Source of the DNA: Lewinellaceae bacterium
GTDB taxonomy: Bacteria > Bacteroidota > Bacteroidia > Chitinophagales > Saprospiraceae
Length of the DNA stretch: 64,000 nucleotides
Assembly: GCA_016712415.1 (NCBI GenBank)
Contig: JADJRC010000002.1
Span: 558,001 to 622,000 of the forward strand
Direction of reading: 5' to 3'
The translations under genes were made by a program, and so were the position numbers. The notes beneath the pieces are model-generated. The model made no database searches and was not told where the DNA came from. It was given only the letters and a program-made list of their open reading frames with translations. Position 1 is the stretch's first letter; each line of letters begins with the position of its first letter. Of the stretch, positions 7,168-14,716 are shown one piece after another.

Positions 7168-8493
7168 ATGGATACCGAAGAAGCATTCCCTGAAATACTG
7201 TCCAAACTGGGCATTCCGGCCTTAAATGCCATGCAGGAAACCGCCCTGCCCGCCATTCAGCAGCACCCCAACGTCATCTTGCTGGCGCCGACGGGCTCTG
7301 GCAAAACCCTGGCCTTTCTGCTTCCCGTCCTGAGTTTGCTCAAGGCCGGCACGCCCGGCGTGCAATGCCTGATCCTGTCGCCCACGCGCGAGCTGGCCAT
7401 TCAGATCGAACGCGTCTGGCAGCAGATGGCTACAGGTTTCAAGGTAAACACCTGCTATGGCGGCCATTCCATGCAGACCGAAACGAAGAGTCTGAGCCAG
7501 CCGCCGGCCCTGCTGATCGGCACACCCGGCCGAATCCTGGAACACATCAACCGGAATACCATCGCCCCCGGCAGCATCCGCACACTTGTGCTGGACGAGT
7601 TCGACAAGTCGCTGTCCATGGGTTTTCAGGAGCAGATGGCCGACATCATCAAAGCCCTGCCTGGCCTGGAAAAACGCGTTCTGGTATCGGCTACCGCCAA
7701 ACAGCACATCCCGGGTTTTACAGGTATTACCCATCCGAAAGTGCTGAATTTCAACAAAGCCATCGAAAAATCGACCGACGGGCTGGTGGTGAAAAGGGTC
7801 GTTTCGCCTACGGAAGATAAAGGGCCGACACTTTTCAGGTTGCTCTGTTTTTTGGGCAGCGAACAGACCCTGATCTTCTGCAATCAACGCGATGCTACCG
7901 AACACGCCAGCGCTTTGCTGAGCAGTATGGGTATTGCCAATACCTTTTTTCACGGCGGCATGGACCAGCCGGAACGGGAAAAAACGCTGGTGCAGTTCCG
8001 CAACGGCAGCATCCTTTTCCTGGTCGCCTCCGACCTGGCCGCAAGGGGTCTGGACATCCCCGAAGTGAAACACGTGGTTCATTTTGAACTGCCCCTGAAA
8101 CAAAACGATTTTCTGCACCGCAACGGCCGCACCGCGCGCATGCACGCCGAGGGGACGGCCTACCTCCTGATGCACCCAGACGAGCCGCTCCCGGCCTACC
8201 TGCCCGACCCTCCCCCACTGCTCGAACTGCCCGAAACCGATACCCTCCCGGAGCCGTCGCCCTGGACCACCCTCTACATCAGCGGCGGCAAGAAGGACAA
8301 ACTCAGCAAAATGGATATTGTGGGCTTTTTGTCCAAAAAGGGCAACCTTCAGAAAGACGATATCGGCAAAATTGAAGTACTGGATTTCATGTCTTTTGTT
8401 GCCGTCAGAAAAGACCTGGCAGATGGCCTGCTACAGGCCATTCAGTCGGAAAAAATGAAGGGGAAAAAGTACAAGATCGTGGTGACGAAGTAA
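7168..8493 (+). CDS. DEAD-box-like ATP-dependent RNA helicase (motif II DEFD)
   Basis: A 441-residue two-domain helicase. Visible motifs are Q-motif-like QETALPAIQ, Walker A APTGSGKT (residues 40-47), PTRELA (Ia), TPGR (Ib), SAT (III, 174-176), ARGLDIPEVKHVVHFELP (V) and HRNGRTAR (VI). Motif II is DEFD (143-146) in place of DEAD, and motif VI has A for G in RTGR. A C-terminal ~75-residue domain (TLYISGGKKDKLSKMDI...LDFMSFVAV) resembles the RNA-binding domain of DbpA, which targets 23S rRNA. A role in ribosome assembly or RNA unwinding is inferred. The ATG at 7168 is fixed by the overlapping promoter box. Confidence 0.85.
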   Translation: MDTEEAFPEILSKLGIPALNAMQETALPAIQQHPNVILLAPTGSGKTLAFLLPVLSLLKAGTPGVQCLILSPTRELAIQIERVWQQMATGFKVNTCYGGHSMQTETKSLSQPPALLIGTPGRILEHINRNTIAPGSIRTLVLDEFDKSLSMGFQEQMADIIKALPGLEKRVLVSATAKQHIPGFTGITHPKVLNFNKAIEKSTDGLVVKRVVSPTEDKGPTLFRLLCFLGSEQTLIFCNQRDATEHASALLSSMGIANTFFHGGMDQPEREKTLVQFRNGSILFLVASDLAARGLDIPEVKHVVHFELPLKQNDFLHRNGRTARMHAEGTAYLLMHPDEPLPAYLPDPPPLLELPETDTLPEPSPWTTLYISGGKKDKLSKMDIVGFLSKKGNLQKDDIGKIEVLDFMSFVAVRKDLADGLLQAIQSEKMKGKKYKIVVTK

Positions 8494-8603
8494 TGGAGGC
8501 GCTCGTGCAGGCGATCGAACAGGGTGAGGGCATGTTCGGTGGAAATAGAGTCCTGCTCCAAAATAGTACAAATGTCCTATATACCGACTCGTCCCGGTAA
8601 GCG

Positions 8604-8611
8604 TACCTTTG
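8604..8611 (+). promoter_or_regulatory. Bacteroidota -7 box for the response regulator gene
   Basis: TACCTTTG lies 36 nt before the ATG at 8648. The predicted start of transcription (near 8616) leaves a short leader. It also supports choosing that ATG over the upstream in-frame one at 8609, which would overlap the box. Confidence 0.45.
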
Positions 8612-8647
8612 CCGTATCCTAAACACAAGCAACTAAAGCCGCGCGGT

Positions 8648-9355
8648 ATGGCGCCCTTGAATCTGGTCATATTTGAAGACAATCATAATTTTCGGGAAAG
8701 CCTGCTGCAGTTCTTTCGATATACCCCGGATATTCATGTAGCCGGCGCTTACCCGGATTGTGATGATCTGCCGGTCAATATCAAAACAATACGACCCGAT
8801 GTTGTGCTGATGGATATAGACATGCCGCGGATGAATGGAATCGATGCCACCGCCATTGTCAAGGATATTTCTCCTAATACCCAGGTGGTCATGCTTACTG
8901 TGAGTGAGGAAGAAGACCGGATTTTTAAAGCCCTGAGCAATGGTGCGACGGGTTACCTGCTCAAGAAAACTGATCCCGAGGAACTAGCCGGTAGCGTGCG
9001 GTCCGTCTTTTCAGGCGGCTCGCCAATGAGTCCGGCCATCGCCAGAAAGGTACTCCAATACTTTCGCTTCAAAACCAGTGAAAACCCGGCCCCATTAACC
9101 AACACCCTTGTAAAAACCAGTGAAAACGACGATGCCTTATCCACCGGACTGACCCCTCGGGAACAAGAAATTCTCGAGGGGTTGGTGGATGGGTTGTCGT
9201 ACAAGATGATTGCAAGTCGATGTTTCATCAGTCCGGATACCGTGAAGAACCATATTCAGGGTATCTATCGAAAACTCCACGTGAACTCCAAAGGCGAAGC
9301 CATCAGCCTCGCCCTTAAAACAGGGATCGTGGGCAACCTGAATGAAGAACGATAA
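8648..9355 (+). CDS. NarL/FixJ-type response regulator
   Basis: A 235-residue regulator with an N-terminal receiver: acidic pair FEDN, phospho-acceptor Asp in VVLMDIDMPRMNG, Thr in MLTVSE and Lys in LLKKTD. The C-terminal LuxR-type helix-turn-helix reads LTPREQEILEGLVDGLSYKM, ..SPDTVKNHIQGIYRKLHV. A ~35-residue linker rich in K, T and S separates them. It would bind DNA on phosphorylation. No sensor kinase gene is next to it, so the partner is encoded elsewhere. The -7 box at 8604-8611 argues for the ATG at 8648. Confidence 0.85.
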   Translation: MAPLNLVIFEDNHNFRESLLQFFRYTPDIHVAGAYPDCDDLPVNIKTIRPDVVLMDIDMPRMNGIDATAIVKDISPNTQVVMLTVSEEEDRIFKALSNGATGYLLKKTDPEELAGSVRSVFSGGSPMSPAIARKVLQYFRFKTSENPAPLTNTLVKTSENDDALSTGLTPREQEILEGLVDGLSYKMIASRCFISPDTVKNHIQGIYRKLHVNSKGEAISLALKTGIVGNLNEER

Positions 9356-9680
9356 CGACAGGTCATTCCAGAAAGCGAATTTCAAAACACCCTTTAATAC
9401 CATACTCTCTCACCAGGAACGGGTCACTGTGCCAAACCAAATGAAATGCGCCGACAACCGATGAAAATCGCTGCCGGCAAAACCCAGAAAACTCCCATCC
9501 CGGGGCCGTTACAAAACAAAAAACAGTCCCCCCGGCAAACCATTTTACCTCAGGCTAACCACCCAAACACACACCCGTTCCGATTTTTTCCGATCCCGGC
9601 CTGCCCCGCGCAGGCCGGGATCAGTATTTTCCGTCCACCGTCCACCGCCCACCGTCCACCCACCTTCCACCGTATTTCCT
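9356..9680. other. Intergenic region with hairpin and short tandem repeats
   Basis: No gene is seen. A perfect 13-bp-stem hairpin (arms 9592-9604 and 9610-9622, GATCCCGGCCTGC) could end transcription, although its T-run is poor. It is followed by a degenerate GTCCACC tandem repeat (about 9630-9670). Confidence 0.5.
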
Positions 9681-9688
9681 TACCTTTA
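9681..9688 (+). promoter_or_regulatory. Probable -7 box for mazG
   Basis: TACCTTTA differs from TAnnTTTG only in the last base. It lies exactly 4 nt before the ATG at 9693, the same geometry as at the helicase gene. Confidence 0.4.
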
Positions 9689-9692
9689 CCCC

Positions 9693-10484
9693 ATGAACAC
9701 ATACCAGCAAAAACTCGACGCATTCGGACGTCTGCTGACGATCATGGACGAACTGCGCGAGCAGTGCCCCTGGGATCGCAAACAGACCCTGGAGTCGCTG
9801 CGCAACCTCACGATCGAGGAGACCTATGAACTCGCCGACGCCATTCTGGACAACGACTTGCAGGGAATAAAGGAAGAGATAGGCGACCTGATGCTCCACA
9901 TGACATTCTATGCCAAAATCGCCTCGGAACAGGAAGCCTTCGACATCGCCGATGCCCTGCATGCCATCTGCAATAAACTCATATCGCGGCATCCGCATAT
10001 TTATGGCGATGTCAAGGTAAAAGACGAGGAGGAAGTCAAACAAAACTGGGAGCAACTCAAACTGAAGGAAGGGAAAAAATCGCTGCTCGAAGGGGTGCCC
10101 AACAGCCTTCCCGCTATGGTAAAAGCCTACCGGATGCAGGAGAAAACCAAACAGGTGGGCTTCGAATGGGAAAATACCGAACAGGTTTGGGCAAAAGTGG
10201 AGGAGGAACTGGGCGAGTTGCAGGAGAATATCCGCAACCGGGCGCCGCAGGCGGAGATTGAGGAGGAATTCGGCGATGTACTGTTTTCACTCGTCAACTA
10301 TGCCCGTTTTATCGGTGTCGACCCCGAAACGGCACTCGAACGCGTGAACCGCAAATTCAAGTCGCGGTTCGAATATATCGAAGCCCGGGCGCCCCGCCCG
10401 CTGAAAGATATGACGCTGGCTGAAATGGATGCGCTGTGGAACGAAGCAAAGGCTGCAGGCCGCAAATTGCCCACCACCATGTAG
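9693..10484 (+). CDS. mazG: Nucleoside triphosphate pyrophosphohydrolase MazG
   Basis: A 263-residue protein with two MazG domains, each holding the acidic EExxE...E(E)xxD metal-binding pattern. The first has IEETYELADAI and KEEIGDLMLHMTFYA, preceded by the diagnostic CPWDRKQTLESLR. The second has VEEELGELQ and EEEFGDVLFSLVNYARF, followed by NRKFKSRFEYIE. The length equals that of E. coli MazG (263). The enzyme hydrolyses NTPs and dNTPs to NMP and pyrophosphate, cleaning aberrant nucleotides and limiting (p)ppGpp-linked responses. It is a single gene with its own probable promoter. Confidence 0.95.
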   Translation: MNTYQQKLDAFGRLLTIMDELREQCPWDRKQTLESLRNLTIEETYELADAILDNDLQGIKEEIGDLMLHMTFYAKIASEQEAFDIADALHAICNKLISRHPHIYGDVKVKDEEEVKQNWEQLKLKEGKKSLLEGVPNSLPAMVKAYRMQEKTKQVGFEWENTEQVWAKVEEELGELQENIRNRAPQAEIEEEFGDVLFSLVNYARFIGVDPETALERVNRKFKSRFEYIEARAPRPLKDMTLAEMDALWNEAKAAGRKLPTTM

Positions 10485-10749
10485 AAGCAGGCAAATTTTA
10501 TTCGGAAATGCCCGGCGTTTGCACGGGTTTTCTGAAACTTTTGTTTCCCTATCCTTTGCACCTTCGATGCCACGGCGTACTTTTGCAGCCGCTAAACCCG
10601 GATGGATAGGCAAAAACTGCCGTTTGACCCGCTGAAATCCGGTTTCGGCCCTTTATTAATGGTGGATGATGAACGATCAATGATGAATTTTTTCTTCGTT
10701 AATCTTTTCCTCATTCCTAATTTCTCATTCATAAGTCATCATTTCAGAT

Positions 10750-11025
10750 ATGGCAGTTTACTATTCCAAGGAGAAAGTCGCCGACATCATCAAAGAATAT
10801 GGTGGCGATGCCAAGAATTCGGGCGATACGGAAGCGCAAATAGCGCTGCTGACCTACCGCATCGAAAGCCTCTCCGCGCACCTTCGCATCAACAAGAAAG
10901 ACCACTCCACGCGCCGCGCCCTGCTCACCATGGTAGGCCAGCGCAAGAGCCTGCTTTCTTACTACGCGAAAAAAGATATTTACAAATACCGCGCACTCAT
11001 CGAGCGGCTCGGCCTGCGTAAGTAA
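10750..11025 (+). CDS. rpsO: 30S ribosomal protein S15
   Basis: A 91-residue protein with the S15 signature: GDTEAQIALLTYRIESLSAHL, then HSTRRALLTMVGQRKSLLSY, then YRALIERLGLRK at the C-terminus. It binds 16S rRNA early in 30S assembly. It is followed by a terminator and then pnp, the widespread rpsO-pnp order. The upstream 265 bp hold no other gene. Confidence 0.97.
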   Translation: MAVYYSKEKVADIIKEYGGDAKNSGDTEAQIALLTYRIESLSAHLRINKKDHSTRRALLTMVGQRKSLLSYYAKKDIYKYRALIERLGLRK

Positions 11026-11033
11026 AACAATCG

Positions 11034-11069
11034 ATAGCTGTCCGGCGTTATCCGGGCAGCTATTTTTTT
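11034..11069 (+). terminator. Intrinsic terminator after rpsO
   Basis: The stem ATAGCTG-(TCCGG...CCGG)-CAGCTAT is followed directly by seven T. The pairing of ATAGCTG with CAGCTAT is perfect, with an inner TCCGG/TCCGGG helix. Confidence 0.75.
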
Positions 11070-11211
11070 GCCCTTTCAAAACGCCCCCCGAAACCTTTAA
11101 TCATAATAACCATTCATCGCATCGGCATCAGTATAGTTTGCGTATCGAAACGGCGACGAAGTTGCTGCCGGAATTTTGAAAAGACGATCAAAAACGGGGA
11201 GTATGTTCCCC

Positions 11212-11315
11212 CACACAAAGAGGTAAGTTCAGGTTGACATGTGGCGACCGACGGCTGGAGTTGCGATTCCAGCCTTCAAACGCCAGACTAACTCAGCTCT
11301 TTGTGTGATTTTTCG
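11212..11315 (+). promoter_or_regulatory. Structured leader upstream of pnp
   Basis: Perfect 11-nt arms CACACAAAGAG (11212-11222) and CTCTTTGTGTG (11297-11307) can close a ~95-nt leader domain. An inner hairpin GGCTGGA/TCCAGCC (11253-11259 and 11268-11274) lies within it. T-rich sequence (ATTTTTCGGTTTTT) follows the closing arm. It lies 106 nt before the pnp ATG. In E. coli the pnp leader hairpin is cut by RNase III and PNPase represses itself there. An analogous attenuator or autoregulatory role is inferred here. Confidence 0.5.
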
Positions 11316-11412
11316 GTTTTTGGATACTTTTCTCTCCTCCGGACCGGCCACCGACCGCAACGCTACGGCAAAGGACTACCGGATTGCCGGCGCACAAATT
11401 CATCTTATTATC

Positions 11413-13728
11413 ATGGGAAAACAAATTCCCTTGCGCACCACGTTCCATCTGCCCGATGGAAGGGAAGTCGCGCTTGAAACAGGCAAACTCGCCACACAGG
11501 CCGACGGCTCCGTGCTCGTCCGCATGGGCGATACGATGCTGCTGTGCACCATCGTCAGCGCCAAAAAAGCAAAGGAAGGCCAGCCCTTTTTTCCGCTTTC
11601 CGTCGATTATCAGGAAAAATTTGCCGCAGCGGGACGTATCCCGGGCAACTTCTTCCGCCGGGAAGGCCGGCTGTCGGACTATGAAATCCTTATCAGCCGC
11701 CTTGTCGACCGTGCCCTGCGCCCGCTGTTCCCCGACGGGTACATGAACGAAACGCAGGTGATTATTACCCTGATTTCTGCCGACAAAGACGTGATGCCCG
11801 ATGCCCTGGCCGGTCTCGCGTGTTCCGCAGCCGTTGCCACCAGCGATATTCCGGTGGAAACGCTGTTTTCGGAAGTGCGCGTTGCGCGTATCGATGGCAA
11901 GTTCGTCATCAATCCCGGACGTGAAGCTCTCGAAAGGGCGGATATGGACTTTATCGTTGCAGCCACCAAAAACGATATTACGATGGTGGAAGGCGAAGCC
12001 GACGAATGCTCCGAACTGGATCTCGTGGCGGCCCTGAAAGTGGCGCATGAGGCCATCAAAGACCAGATCGCAGCGCAGGAGCGCCTTGCCGAAATGGTCG
12101 GTGAAAAAGCCCTCGTAAAACGCACCCCGCCTGAAGTTCCTGAAAATGAGCCGCTTAAACACCGCGTCGGCGAACTGATCTCCGACGATATCTACGCCCT
12201 TGCACGCAGTGCATCCGATAAAAGCACCCGCAAGACGCGCATCGAAGAGATCAAGGAAGCGGCGATGACCACTGTGGCCGAAGAGTTTGGCGATGAGTTC
12301 ATGGCAGAATGGGGCGCTACGGCAGAACGCTACTTCGAAAAACTGAAAAAACACATCATTCGCGATGTCGTATTGAGCGACAGCAAGCGCCTCGACGGCC
12401 GCAAATCCGACGAAGTGCGCCCCATCTGGTGTGAAGTGGATTACCTGCCGGCAACACACGGCTCCGCTATCTTTAACCGCGGCGAAACCCAGGCGCTCAC
12501 CTCGCTTACCCTCGGCACCAAGCAGGATCAAATCCTGATCGATAATGCTCTGAAGAGCTACGACGACGATTTTATCCTCCACTACAGCTTCCCGCCCTAT
12601 TCGGTTGGTGAAGTAAAACCCATGCGCGGACCCGGCCGCCGCGAAGTAGGCCACGCCAACCTCGCCGGCCGCTCGATCCGTAAGGTGATGCCCGATGAAT
12701 TCCCCTACACCGTGCGGCTCGTGACGGACATCCTGGAGTCGAATGGCTCCTCCTCTATGGCTACCGTTTGCTCGGGTTCACTGGCATTGATGGACGGCGG
12801 TGTGCCGCTCAAGGCGCCTGTTGCCGGCATCGCCATGGGCGCTATTGCCGACGACAAAGGCCGCATCGCTATTCTTTCCGACATCCTGGGCGACGAAGAC
12901 GCGCTCGGTGATATGGACTTCAAAGTGACCGGCACCGATAAAGGTATCACCGGCACCCAGATGGATATCAAGATCGACGGCATGCCGTACGAACTGCTGG
13001 AAAAAGCCCTGCTACAGGCACGCGACGGACGCCTGCATATTCTCGCCAAAATGGCCGAAGCCCTCGGCCATGCGAATGCCGACCTCAAACCGCATGCACC
13101 GCGTGTGATCGAGTTCCGCATCGAACGCGATTATATCGGCGCCGTGATCGGGCCTGGCGGCAAGATCATCCAGGAAATGCAGCGCAATACCGGAACGACC
13201 ATCAGTATTGACGAGGACGAAAAAGGCGGCATTGTCGCCATCTTTGGTCCCGACAAGGCTTCGCTCGATGCGGCCTATGCCAAAATCCAGGACATTGTGT
13301 TTACGCCCGACGTGGGCGCTATCTACGACGGCGTCGTGGAAGAACTGGCCGAATACGGCGCATTCATCAAGTTCAAAGGCAAAACAGGCCTGATGCACGT
13401 GTCTGAAATCGACCACCAGCGCGTGGAGAATGTAGGCGATATACTCAAGGTGGGCGATGCGATCCAGTTTAAAATACTCGATGTAGACCCGCGTACCGGC
13501 AAAATGAAACTGTCGCGCAGGGCCATTACACCCAAAGCCGACGGCACCATGCCTACGGATGAGGAAAATGCAGCGCGCGCGCAACGCGGCAGCGGCAGTG
13601 GCGGCGGCCGTGACAATGGTCGCGGCGGCGGTCGTGATGATCGCCGTGGCGGCGGTGGCGGTCGCGACGACCGCAGAGGCGGCGGCGGCGATCGCCGCGG
13701 TGGAGGTGGCGGCGGCGGACGCCGTTGA
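11413..13728 (+). CDS. pnp: Polyribonucleotide nucleotidyltransferase (PNPase)
   Basis: A 771-residue PNPase, starting at the ATG at 11413 (MGKQIPLRTTFHLPDGR). An upstream in-frame ATG at 11239 would put coding sequence across the leader hairpin. Two RNase PH cores are visible (VRMGDTMLLCTIVSA...; SAIFNRGETQALTSLTLG...), with the phosphate-binding SNGSSSMATVCSGSLALMD region in the second. A KH domain follows (GPGGKIIQEM) and then an S1 domain (GAIYDGVVEELAEYGAFIKF...GKMKLSRRA). The tail of about 45 residues is almost pure Gly, Arg and Asp (GGGRDDRRGGG-type repeats), an RGG-like extension absent from E. coli PNPase. It degrades RNA 3' to 5' by phosphorolysis. Confidence 0.97.
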   Translation: MGKQIPLRTTFHLPDGREVALETGKLATQADGSVLVRMGDTMLLCTIVSAKKAKEGQPFFPLSVDYQEKFAAAGRIPGNFFRREGRLSDYEILISRLVDRALRPLFPDGYMNETQVIITLISADKDVMPDALAGLACSAAVATSDIPVETLFSEVRVARIDGKFVINPGREALERADMDFIVAATKNDITMVEGEADECSELDLVAALKVAHEAIKDQIAAQERLAEMVGEKALVKRTPPEVPENEPLKHRVGELISDDIYALARSASDKSTRKTRIEEIKEAAMTTVAEEFGDEFMAEWGATAERYFEKLKKHIIRDVVLSDSKRLDGRKSDEVRPIWCEVDYLPATHGSAIFNRGETQALTSLTLGTKQDQILIDNALKSYDDDFILHYSFPPYSVGEVKPMRGPGRREVGHANLAGRSIRKVMPDEFPYTVRLVTDILESNGSSSMATVCSGSLALMDGGVPLKAPVAGIAMGAIADDKGRIAILSDILGDEDALGDMDFKVTGTDKGITGTQMDIKIDGMPYELLEKALLQARDGRLHILAKMAEALGHANADLKPHAPRVIEFRIERDYIGAVIGPGGKIIQEMQRNTGTTISIDEDEKGGIVAIFGPDKASLDAAYAKIQDIVFTPDVGAIYDGVVEELAEYGAFIKFKGKTGLMHVSEIDHQRVENVGDILKVGDAIQFKILDVDPRTGKMKLSRRAITPKADGTMPTDEENAARAQRGSGSGGGRDNGRGGGRDDRRGGGGGRDDRRGGGGDRRGGGGGGGRR

Positions 13729-13753
13729 GCACAACACAGTTCTGTAGAAAATA

Positions 13754-13790
13754 CGAAGCCGGTCGGGAGATGCTCCCGGCCGGCTTTTCG
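13754..13790 (+). terminator. Intrinsic terminator after pnp
   Basis: A strong hairpin GCCGGTCGGGAG-ATG-CTCCCGGCCGGC is followed by TTTTCG. The 12-bp stem has one G-T pair. Confidence 0.8.
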
Positions 13791-13880
13791 TTTCGGGCCG
13801 ATCATATTTTTATCCCGTCTAAATAACCGCTCTCCACAAACCTTTTCCGAACGAAAATTCTGTACTCCCGTTTGGTAAAG

Positions 13881-13888
13881 TAGTTTTG
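13881..13888 (+). promoter_or_regulatory. Candidate -7 box for the sdh operon
   Basis: TAGTTTTG fits TAnnTTTG. It lies ~95 nt before the sdhC ATG. A TTTGG at 13871 is too close to be a normal -33 element, so support is moderate. Confidence 0.35.
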
Positions 13889-13983
13889 TTCCGCAAAAAA
13901 AATTGCCTGCCGGTTTATTACTGCGCGCAATAGACTTTCTTTGCGATTCCCCTCACTCATTATTCATCACTCATCATTTATCA

Positions 13984-14673
13984 ATGAGTTGGTTTACCAA
14001 ATTTCTCTCTTCTTCCCTGGGTCATAAGGTCGTGATGTCGCTGACCGGCTTGTTCCTGATGCTGTTTTTGATCATACATCTGATCGGCAACCTGCAGCTC
14101 CTGAAAGACGACGACGGCGAAGCCTTCAATACCTACGCGTTTTTTATGACGCACAACCCGCTGATCAAAATCATTTCCTACACCCTGTATGCCTTTATCC
14201 TTTGGCATGCTGTACAAGGAATACGGCTATGGCTCAGCAACAAGGCTGCACGGGGCAACATCCGGTACGCCGTTGTGCATACCCGGAGTTCGGAGCGGTC
14301 GGCGCGCAACATGGCATGGCTGGGTATCGTAATCCTCGTCTTCATCGTCCTGCACATGTGGCAGTTCTGGCTTCAGATGAAGATGGGTGTCTTGCCCGCA
14401 GTGGAAGTCGCCGCATACGATCATCCGGTGCAAAACCTCTACCTGCCCGTGGCAGAGGCGTTCAAAAACCCCTTGTATGTGGCCTTTTACGTGATCAGCA
14501 TGGTCGTGATTGCCTTTCACCTCTGGCACGGGTTCTGGTCGTCGTTTCAGACACTGGGCCTCAGCCACCCCCGTTATACACCCCTCATCAAAGGGCTGGG
14601 CTATGTTTACGCCATCGGTATTCCGGCCGGCTTTGCCCTGATCCCTCTCGTGTTTTATTTTGTAGGGAAATAA
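13984..14673 (+). CDS. sdhC: Succinate dehydrogenase cytochrome b subunit
   Basis: A 229-residue membrane anchor of the b558 type. The start at 13984 gives MSWFTKFLSSSLGHKVVMSL. The preceding codons in the frame look like leader DNA. Five hydrophobic helices are visible, with histidines in or near them that can ligate two haems: LIIHLIGNLQLL, LWHAVQGIRLW, VLHMWQFW and FHLWHGFWSSF. The protein anchors SdhAB to the membrane and passes electrons to quinone. It is the first gene of the sdhC-sdhA-...-sdhB cluster, followed after 43 bp by sdhA. Confidence 0.93.
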   Translation: MSWFTKFLSSSLGHKVVMSLTGLFLMLFLIIHLIGNLQLLKDDDGEAFNTYAFFMTHNPLIKIISYTLYAFILWHAVQGIRLWLSNKAARGNIRYAVVHTRSSERSARNMAWLGIVILVFIVLHMWQFWLQMKMGVLPAVEVAAYDHPVQNLYLPVAEAFKNPLYVAFYVISMVVIAFHLWHGFWSSFQTLGLSHPRYTPLIKGLGYVYAIGIPAGFALIPLVFYFVGK

Positions 14674-14716
14674 ACCCTGCTCAACCCTTCGTCAACTGAA
14701 TTTACTTTCGAAAAAT

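Noticed and set aside
11293..12654. Long minus-strand frames opposite pnp, sdhA, GH97 and the SNF2 gene
   Set aside because: They are shadows of GC-rich coding strands. The plus-strand products are complete known families.
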